A stretch of DNA of 44,755 bases, taken from the NCBI GenBank assembly GCA_934525845.1, contig CAKSZS010000018.1, positions 1-44,755 of the forward strand, in the 5' to 3' direction. Under the pieces are notes generated by a model, which had not been told where the DNA came from, searched no databases, and saw only the letters and a program-made list of their open reading frames with translations. This DNA is from an uncultured Faecalibacterium sp. (GTDB taxonomy: Bacteria; Bacillota; Clostridia; Oscillospirales; Ruminococcaceae). A program made the position numbers and the translations under genes. Of this stretch, positions 9,088 to 14,653 are shown one piece after another (position 1 is the first letter of the stretch; each line of letters begins with the position of its first letter).

Positions 9088-9513
9088 TCACTCCATGCAG
9101 ATGCAGGGCAGCTTCTGGCCGTCAGCCATCAGGGTGACGCTGTGGCGCCTCAGGTACTTCTGAAAGAGGTAGACCTGATCAATCGTCAGCGAGATGAACT
9201 CGCCATCCATGTTGGTGCGCACCAGAATGACCGGGCCGGTCAGATAGTGCTTGCCTGCCAGTTTCAGAACCTGAGCCGGGTTGTAGCTAAGCAGCAGCGA
9301 GCTGTCGGGGATGTTCAGGTACGCATCATCCTCGTCAAAGCAGGGCAGGATGTCGGGAGCTTCGTCCAACGTGATGACCGTCAGCTCCATGTCCGGGGCG
9401 ATGGCGGCAAAGTAGATCTCGCCGCTGCCACCGCTCTCCGACAATGCAGCACAGATATGCATATCAATGGTGGTTTCCTCGGAACGAATAATGGGATTGG
9501 AATCATTCTTCAT
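9088..9513 (-). CDS. Hypothetical element protein B (paralogue of its neighbour)
   Basis: 141-residue acidic protein of unknown function; no signal peptide or membrane segment. It shares the core pattern Y-x-P-x-Q-x-L...G...LTG...R with the next gene. The start is placed at ATG 9513: GGAG stands 9 nt before it but only 3 nt before the alternative ATG 9519. A longer reading up to 9570 would pass through the terminator hairpin after parB and is rejected. It is the first gene after that terminator, so it probably has its own promoter, which I could not place. Confidence 0.7.
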   Translation of the reverse strand: MKNDSNPIIRSEETTIDMHICAALSESGGSGEIYFAAIAPDMELTVITLDEAPDILPCFDEDDAYLNIPDSSLLLSYNPAQVLKLAGKHYLTGPVILVRTNMDGEFISLTIDQVYLFQKYLRRHSVTLMADGQKLPCICME

Positions 9514-9540
9514 AGGCATTTTCTCCTTTTTCCTAAAGAA

Positions 9541-9560
9541 AAAGACCCAACCGGGTCTTT
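9541..9560 (-). terminator. Terminator after parA-parB
   Basis: Perfect 8-bp stem AAAGACCC / GGGTCTTT with a 4-base loop, followed on the minus strand by a T-rich run (TTCTTT). It lies 16 bp past the ParB stop. It separates the replication/partition operon from the accessory and transfer genes and may work in both directions. Confidence 0.8.
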
Positions 9561-9576
9561 TCAAATTCATATCCTG

Positions 9577-10503
9577 TCAGCGTTCTTCACTGTGCTGACG
9601 CTTTTTCTGCCACTGTTCCAGCAACTTGATGATGGTATCTTCCATCTGTTTGGGCGTATAGTTGCGGGGAAAGTATTTTCTCAGGGTGTCATTTTTGATG
9701 GTCACCGTATCAAGCTCGCTCTTTTTCTCCTCGCCCATAATGGCAACGACCGTCTCCGTTGTAAAAGTTCCATCCTGAGCCAGCTTCTTGATACGCTTTG
9801 CTTGTGAGACAGAAGGAAAGTTCTGGGTATCATCCATTGCCCGGATCACTTCCTGCTGTTGTTCAGGAGAAAGATAGGAAAGCTCCACAGCAGGATTGAA
9901 GGACACGGTTTTGTTATCCACCATGTCCAGCAGTTCTGGAATAAGGTTGGTCAGACGGATGAAACGTCGAACAGTCTCACGACTTTGATTATTCTCTGCG
10001 CCCAGCTTTTCATTGCTCCGCAACTTCGACACAACTTGTGTCGAAGTTAAATCTGACCTTGTACCTTGATTTTTCATGGCATCCAACTTCATTTTGTACG
10101 CAAACGCTCTCTCGCTGGGCAGAATATGCTCACGCTGCAAATTGCTATCTACCATGAGGATTATGGCAGCATCATCGTCCATCTGGCGCACAATGACCGG
10201 CAGGGTTTCCAGTCCGGCCAGCTCCGCAGCGTGTTGACGGCGGTGCCCGGAGATAATTTCATAGCCGCCCTTCGGTCTGGGGCGGGCAATCAACGGCGAA
10301 AGCACACCGTACTGCTTGACACTTTCCACGGTATCGCTCATAGAATCATCGTCCAGAACCTTGAAGGGATGGTTCTTGAATGGAAACAGCTCTCCAATCG
10401 GAATCTGCCGCACCTGCTCGCGCTGTTCTTCCTGCCGGGATTCTTCGGTGGAAAAAATATCATCGTAGCTGCTCAGACTGGCGTTTACGCTGCTTTTCGG
10501 CAT
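9577..10503 (-). CDS. parB: ParB/Spo0J-family partition protein
   Basis: 308-residue DNA-binding partition protein. The N-terminal ParB/Srx nuclease-like domain shows GYEIISGHRRQHAAEL and an NLQREHILPSERAFAYKMK segment; a helix-turn-helix region follows around SRETVRRFIRLTNLIPELLD. The C-terminal third is charged. It should work with ParA to keep the excised or replicating circular form of the element. The SD AAGGAGG lies 9 nt before ATG 10503, and the gene starts 44 nt inside parA. No parS-like repeat was identified by eye. Confidence 0.9.
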   Translation of the reverse strand: MPKSSVNASLSSYDDIFSTEESRQEEQREQVRQIPIGELFPFKNHPFKVLDDDSMSDTVESVKQYGVLSPLIARPRPKGGYEIISGHRRQHAAELAGLETLPVIVRQMDDDAAIILMVDSNLQREHILPSERAFAYKMKLDAMKNQGTRSDLTSTQVVSKLRSNEKLGAENNQSRETVRRFIRLTNLIPELLDMVDNKTVSFNPAVELSYLSPEQQQEVIRAMDDTQNFPSVSQAKRIKKLAQDGTFTTETVVAIMGEEKKSELDTVTIKNDTLRKYFPRNYTPKQMEDTIIKLLEQWQKKRQHSEER

Positions 10504-11296
10504 CGGCCAGCACCTCCTTCGTCAGAGATTTATAGGCTTCTGCCACTTTGCCTTTCGGGTCATGGACAAAGATGCTCTTACCCGCCGCGCTGATTTCCGC
10601 TGCACGGACGGAGTGGGGAATCGTCTGACCGAACACTTTGATGTGCTTTCCGTATGCCTGCCGGATCAGCGTGTCGATTTGTCGGCCATAGTTGGTGCGG
10701 TTATCTGTCATCGTCAGCAGGATACCTTCGATTTTCAGCTTTGGGTTGATCTGCCGATGCACCTTGTTGATGGTCTGCAAAAGCTGTTCCAGACCTTTCG
10801 CGGAAAGGTACTGTGCCTGTACGGGTATCAGAGCAGTGTCTGCCGCCGCCAGCGCGTTAATGGTCAGCATCCCAAGGGAGGGAGTGCAGTCCAACAGAAT
10901 ATAGTCATAGTCCTGCTTTGCACTGTCCAAGACTTGCTTCAGCATTTTTTCCCGGCTCATGGTATTGACAAGGGCAACTTCCAGCCCTGCCAGCTCAATG
11001 TTGGCCGGGATGAGGTCTACACCCTCTGCATGGTGCAACACACCTTCACCGGGCGGAATGCACTGGTCGTTCATTGCTTTCTGCATCAGGGTAGAAAGAG
11101 TAACGGGCAGTTCGTCCGGCTTCTGCCAGCCCATACTAATGGTGAGTGAACCCTGCGGGTCAGCGTCTACAAGTAGGACCTTCTTACCCTCGGCGGCAAG
11201 ACCGACACCCAAGTTTTCACAGGTTGTTGTTTTGCCAGTGCCTCCCTTTTGGTTGACAATGGCAATCGTGGTTGCTTTTTTGGAAATTTTTATCAC
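10460..11296 (-). CDS. parA: ParA-family partition ATPase
   Basis: 278-residue Walker-type ATPase. The deviant Walker A motif KGGTGKTTT is near residue 15, the A' motif LLVDADPQGS near residue 40, and the Walker B-like YILLDCTPSLG near residue 125. The start is the GTG at 11296, which overlaps the replication protein stop (GTGA); no ATG precedes the conserved domain except far upstream inside the previous gene. A GGGGGTGAT sequence overlaps this GTG and would be well spaced for the ATT codon at 11287, so the exact start is uncertain. Confidence 0.88.
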   Translation of the reverse strand: MIKISKKATTIAIVNQKGGTGKTTTCENLGVGLAAEGKKVLLVDADPQGSLTISMGWQKPDELPVTLSTLMQKAMNDQCIPPGEGVLHHAEGVDLIPANIELAGLEVALVNTMSREKMLKQVLDSAKQDYDYILLDCTPSLGMLTINALAAADTALIPVQAQYLSAKGLEQLLQTINKVHRQINPKLKIEGILLTMTDNRTNYGRQIDTLIRQAYGKHIKVFGQTIPHSVRAAEISAAGKSIFVHDPKGKVAEAYKSLTKEVLADAEKQRKRQSEQLR

Positions 11297-12162
11297 CCCC
11301 GTTTCGCTAAATCGTGGTTGGTCTGATTCTGATAGTAAAGCTGCATGGTGGTCGGTGCGTTGTACAGAGAAGCGAGCAGGTATTGTTTCATGTTCCTGAT
11401 TGGGCTGCTGTTCTCTGCAAGGCACTTCAACACAAATTTGATGTGGTCGGCGTTCAGCTTCATAAATCGGCTACGCACTACCTTGGCAGGACGGTCATCC
11501 CCGGCAATCCGCAGCATCTTTCGCTTGGTCGCACAGGTGTCCACCAGCAAATCAACGATCTGGTAGATGATGTCCTCGTCATCCGGGCAAAGCCGGAGAA
11601 GAAGCTCGACCTCCAAGGACTGAGAAAAATATTCTTCCAATTGTTCGCGCTGGCTCATCCCGTCTGTTTCTTCCGAATTGAAGGGATAAGTCTCATTCAT
11701 CTCAGTATTATTCTTATCAGTCTTATTACATCGTGGTTTTGCAGGGTCTTGACTTGTGCTTTTGAAGCCTCCAGATTCGTGATTTTCACGATTCTGGAAT
11801 CGTGCTTTTGAAGAATCTGCCGAAAAGTTTTTCACATACACCAAACTTGGCCTTCCTAAACCTCTGCGTTTTCGTTCAATCAAACCAAATTCTTCAAGCT
11901 CCCGTAGCAACTTGGTCGCTTTGTTGTCTGCGCAACACAATGACCTCTTGACATCCTCAATCGTGAAGATGATGAACACCCGACCTTGCTCGTCCAGCCA
12001 GCCATTCTTGGCCGACAGGCTCATGCGATCAAGCAGGATGCCGTAGAGTGTTTTGGCATCCGTGGACAGGCTCTGGAACCGCTGCTCCTGAAAAAGAGCC
12101 TTTGGAATGCGGTAGAAGGAGAAAAGCTCTCCAGTCTGTCCGTAGAAGTAGTCAAGGGTCAT
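11293..12162 (-). CDS. Replication initiator protein (RepA_N type with C-terminal DUF6017-like region)
   Basis: 289-residue protein. The N-terminal domain (FYRIPKALFQEQRFQSLS, then LYGILLDRMSLSAKNGW and VFIIFTIEDVKRSL) is that of RepA_N initiators with a winged helix. A polar linker (about residues 115-165) leads to a C-terminal helical region starting EQLEEYFSQSLEVELLL, as in DUF6017. It probably starts replication of the circular element. ATG 12162 has no convincing Shine-Dalgarno. A 17-codon leader with a strong site overlaps it, which suggests translational coupling. It heads the rep-parA-parB operon. Confidence 0.87.
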   Translation of the reverse strand: MTLDYFYGQTGELFSFYRIPKALFQEQRFQSLSTDAKTLYGILLDRMSLSAKNGWLDEQGRVFIIFTIEDVKRSLCCADNKATKLLRELEEFGLIERKRRGLGRPSLVYVKNFSADSSKARFQNRENHESGGFKSTSQDPAKPRCNKTDKNNTEMNETYPFNSEETDGMSQREQLEEYFSQSLEVELLLRLCPDDEDIIYQIVDLLVDTCATKRKMLRIAGDDRPAKVVRSRFMKLNADHIKFVLKCLAENSSPIRNMKQYLLASLYNAPTTMQLYYQNQTNHDLAKRG

Positions 12163-12205
12163 GCGGTTGGTTCACAGATAAAAAACAGCGATAATATATC
12201 GGCAT
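12152..12205 (-). CDS. 17-residue leader peptide overlapping the replication initiator start
   Basis: ATG at 12205 with AAGGAGG at 12223-12217 (11-nt spacing); the frame ends in TGA at 12154-12152, 8 codon-bases past the initiator ATG at 12162. Ribosomes finishing the leader would be placed on the initiator start, which lacks its own site. The TTGACA at 12228-12223 overlaps the leader's ribosome site; if that is the real -35 element, transcripts would start downstream and skip the leader. So this is a candidate only. Confidence 0.4.
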   Translation of the reverse strand: MPIYYRCFLSVNQPHDP

Positions 12206-12501
12206 AGTTGAGAAAACCTCCTTGTCAATACTCTTGGGGAAAATAAAAAGCGCAACTTTGATGTGTGAAATCAAAATTGCGCTAAGTAAGCTGTCAGAAA
12301 AAACTTTTCTCGTAAATGACCTTCTCTCTGAGCAAAACCCATTGACACACTTGAAAATTGGGTGGTAAAATTGCCTTGTAGGCGGAGCATGATTCCTGGA
12401 AGCAGGATGCAACTGTGAACCTTTTTGGTGAATAGAACGTATCAACGCGATATTAAGCCTGTCCCCGCACTTTCGTGTGGGGGTGTGTTTCGATACCGTT
12501 C
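12206..12501. other. Terminal non-coding region of the conjugative element
   Basis: No convincing gene. It holds the replication-operon leader region, a terminator hairpin on the minus strand (12249-12283), a small hairpin CCCCGCAC/GTGTGGGG at about 12464-12482, and the junction to the tRNA fragment. A 39-codon minus-strand frame opens near 12400 but has no ribosome site. Integrase binding sites would be expected here. Confidence 0.6.
12244..12283 (-). terminator. Minus-strand terminator upstream of the replication operon
   Basis: AGCGCAATTTTGAT pairs with ATCAAAGTTGCGCT (13 of 14 positions) around a 7-base loop, followed on the minus strand by TTTTTATTTT. It would stop transcription entering from the element end, or a short counter-transcript that controls the initiator. 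Nothing coding is seen immediately upstream of it. Confidence 0.7.
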
Positions 12502-12560
<59 letters not shown>

Positions 12561-12570
12561 ATCAAGAGCA

Positions 12571-12621
12571 AGGCGAACACTTCAAGCATCCGAGCGGTGC
12601 AAGGGGTGTTCGTTTTGTTTT
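12571..12621 (+). terminator. Terminator of the tRNA locus
   Basis: CGAACAC (12574-12580) pairs with GTGTTCG (12606-12612), extended by AAGG/TTTT pairs, and is followed by TTTTGTTTTG. It starts 14 bp after the tRNA CCA and fits the native chromosomal terminator of the tRNA-Ala gene. Confidence 0.7.
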
Positions 12622-12655
12622 GTCGGATACCATCATTAACCTGCAAAGCATAAGG

Positions 12656-12692
12656 AACAGCCGCCGTGGAATCTCTCTCCACGGCGGCTGTT
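12656..12692. terminator. Strong hairpin after the Spo0A-C gene
   Basis: A perfect 15-bp inverted repeat AACAGCCGCCGTGGA / TCCACGGCGGCTGTT with a 7-base loop, 3 bp beyond the stop of the minus-strand gene. The T-run on the minus strand is weak, so termination may be partial or the hairpin may protect the mRNA 3' end. Confidence 0.6.
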
Positions 12693-12695
12693 TCG

Positions 12696-13040
12696 TTACC
12701 CTCTTACCACGGCGTTGTACACCATTTCCAGAAACTGCACGGCGGTCGGGCAGCCGGTGAGCGGGTAACCGGCCATTTCCTGTACCCGTTCCGGCGCGGT
12801 GCTCCACGCGGTCCGGGCCGCACGCCGAACCATACTCTGGATGGCTGTCCATTCACAGCCATCCTGCTCGGCCAACGGTTCGTAAAGCTCTTTCTGCACC
12901 GCTTCCAGCCGGTCTTCCTGTGCCGCGATGCGCTCCACACAGCCGCACAGGATGCGGTGCGCCTTCATACTGCGGGTGATGCCCAGCGGGCGCAGGACAT
13001 CGTTTACACGGGCAGACAGGGAGTCCATTTCGCACGTCAT
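12696..13040 (-). CDS. Stand-alone Spo0A C-terminal DNA-binding domain protein
   Basis: 114-residue helical protein resembling the effector half of Spo0A. SARVNDVLRPLGITRSMKAH corresponds to the first helices. The segment ending MVRRAARTAWSTAPERVQ corresponds to the conserved VERAIRHAIEVAWSRG helix, and FLEMVYNAV fits the end. No receiver domain precedes it, so phosphorylation cannot control it as in sporulating relatives. ATG 13040 follows GGAAAG by 6 nt; a GTG at 13052 is an alternative. A -10-like TAGAAT lies at 13072-13067 without a good -35, and an array of 0A-box-like repeats sits just upstream. Likely a transcription factor that regulates itself; its targets are unknown. Confidence 0.78.
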   Translation of the reverse strand: MTCEMDSLSARVNDVLRPLGITRSMKAHRILCGCVERIAAQEDRLEAVQKELYEPLAEQDGCEWTAIQSMVRRAARTAWSTAPERVQEMAGYPLTGCPTAVQFLEMVYNAVVRG

Positions 13041-13091
13041 GATTCTTTCCACATCCTTCCAGCACTATTCTAACCGAAAAACGCCGGAATG

Positions 13092-13138
13092 TGTTGAATG
13101 CGTCGAAACTTGTTGGAATGCGGTGAAATAAGTCGAAA
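13092..13138. promoter_or_regulatory. Five helically phased 0A-box-like repeats
   Basis: Heptamers TGTTGAA (13092), CGTCGAA (13101), TGTTGGA (13111), CGGTGAA (13121) and AGTCGAA (13131) recur at 9, 10, 10 and 10 bp. The Spo0A box is TGTCGAA; three of the five match at six of seven positions. The first overlaps the expected -35 region of the Spo0A-C gene, so direct binding of that protein to its own promoter is likely. Confidence 0.65.
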
Positions 13139-13187
13139 GGGGACAGCGGTTCCACAGAGTCTTCATGGTTTTGCGGCAGAGAAGGGC

Positions 13188-13224
13188 AAAAAACAACGGG
13201 CGGCTCCAGGAACAGAGCCGCCCG
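13188..13224 (-). terminator. Terminator after the TIR operon
   Basis: Stem CGGGCGGCTC / GAGCCGCCCG (10 bp, perfect) with an 8-base loop, followed on the minus strand by TTGTTTTTT. It lies 22 bp past the stop of the 462-residue gene. Confidence 0.85.
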
Positions 13225-13246
13225 CTTGGGTCTGCGGAAGGGAAGA

Positions 13247-14635
13247 TCACCCGATGTCCAGGATGCCGACCGGCCCGCCGTTGACCATGGTAAAGTGGAT
13301 CGGTGCCATGGAGGCCGTCATTTCGTCCGGGTCGAGCACGATCGCATAGGGGCAGCACTGTTCCAGCTGCCGCTTCTCCATCTCCCACTTTTTCGGATTC
13401 TTGGAAACGAACAGGAAGGCCATCTTGCCGTCCAGCGTGTCCATGACGAAATAGATCCGGTCAGGGATCTGTGCGGAAAGTGCCTGCACAAGGTACTTGC
13501 GGTCCGGCGAAGCCGACAGCTGATTCACAACGCCGACCTTCTGCCCCATCAGGGTCATGAGTTCGCTGTAGAAGAGCTCACGCTTCCGCAGGAACAGCCC
13601 CGGCAGATCGAGATCGGTGATCATGCCGACGTTCGTGAGGATCCGGAAGCGCTCCACAATTTCGCTGTCCGAACTGGACAGTTCCGGCTTGTTTTCCGGA
13701 AGGGCAGAGGAGATGTTGGGATTCTTGCGCAGGAGCGCTCCGTCAAAGCTGTCCAGTTCGATGCAGCCGAGGGTCTTTTCCTGGGAATCCAGATCGACGG
13801 TCAGCGCCTGCACGCCGCAGTTGGAGGGACGCTCGTCCTGCCAGCAGGTGATATCCGGGCTGACAAACAGCAGGGAAAGGGTGTTCTGATATTCGATCGC
13901 ATGATAGACCAGCGCAGAAGTCTGCTCTTCAAACGAACGGGCGATTTTTTCATAGCGCTCATCGTAGGTGATCGTATCGATGGAACCGAGATAGCCGCCG
14001 CCGGTGAGATAGGAATAATACAGCCGGCCCTCGGCAAAATATCTGGCGACCTTGGGGTTCAGGCCGTACAGGGTTTCCAGCTGATGCAGGCGCTCCAATG
14101 CCTCCTGCTTCATCGTTTCCTTCGGCAGGGCCGGCTGGTCGGTTTCCGTCTCCGGTGCATCGGCGCCACCGCTCAAGAAGTGCATGACAGAGTCGATGAC
14201 AGCATTCCCGGCTTCTTCTGCAGCGTCCGGAGGGAGTTCGTACTGTGCGGCAAAGTCGAAAAGATTTTTCAGGTTTTTCTCCAGAAACTGCTGCAGGAGC
14301 GTCCGGTCGATCTGATAGTGCTCCTGCGCATCCCGGACGCCGGCATAGGCGGTGATGAAGGCGCGCAGACCGAGCGAAGAGCTGTCCGTGCGCATGAAAT
14401 AGAACCAGGGGATCCCGGCCTCCAGCGAAGCGTGGATCCAGTTTTTCACTTCCGGGATCTCCGGGATCTCCCGGGGGTCATCATCATATTCCGCAAAGAA
14501 TACTTCCCAGGTGTTCCGGGCGTCCAGAAGCTTCTGCGGATCTTTGGCCGAAGCTTCGATCAACGCCTCGATGTCTGAAAAATCTTCCATGAGAACAGCC
14601 AGTTTTGCAATGGATACCATAACACATTGTTCCAT
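13247..14635 (-). CDS. Unknown 462-residue protein, operon partner of the TIR protein
   Basis: A soluble acidic protein I do not recognise. Visible parts are an N-terminal helical region, an acidic stretch (AEYDDDPREIPEIPEVKNW, about residues 50-68), a helical middle around residues 110-150, a linker rich in Glu, Thr and Pro (about 158-172), and a mixed alpha/beta C-terminal half. There is no membrane segment and no clear catalytic motif. AGGAGG lies 8 nt before ATG 14635, only 18 bp after the TIR gene stop, so the two are co-transcribed. It could sense, restrain or act with the TIR enzyme; that is inference from linkage only. Confidence 0.85.
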   Translation of the reverse strand: MEQCVMVSIAKLAVLMEDFSDIEALIEASAKDPQKLLDARNTWEVFFAEYDDDPREIPEIPEVKNWIHASLEAGIPWFYFMRTDSSSLGLRAFITAYAGVRDAQEHYQIDRTLLQQFLEKNLKNLFDFAAQYELPPDAAEEAGNAVIDSVMHFLSGGADAPETETDQPALPKETMKQEALERLHQLETLYGLNPKVARYFAEGRLYYSYLTGGGYLGSIDTITYDERYEKIARSFEEQTSALVYHAIEYQNTLSLLFVSPDITCWQDERPSNCGVQALTVDLDSQEKTLGCIELDSFDGALLRKNPNISSALPENKPELSSSDSEIVERFRILTNVGMITDLDLPGLFLRKRELFYSELMTLMGQKVGVVNQLSASPDRKYLVQALSAQIPDRIYFVMDTLDGKMAFLFVSKNPKKWEMEKRQLEQCCPYAIVLDPDEMTASMAPIHFTMVNGGPVGILDIG

Positions 14636-14653
14636 AAGAGGTTCCTCCTGTTT

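Noticed and set aside
12283..12402. 39-codon minus-strand frame as a possible excisionase
   Set aside because: No ribosome site, no helix-turn-helix pattern, and it ends inside the terminator hairpin.
13081..13140. Possible CRISPR or minisatellite
   Set aside because: Repeat units are only 10 bp with no spacers; the match to 0A boxes and the promoter position explain it better.
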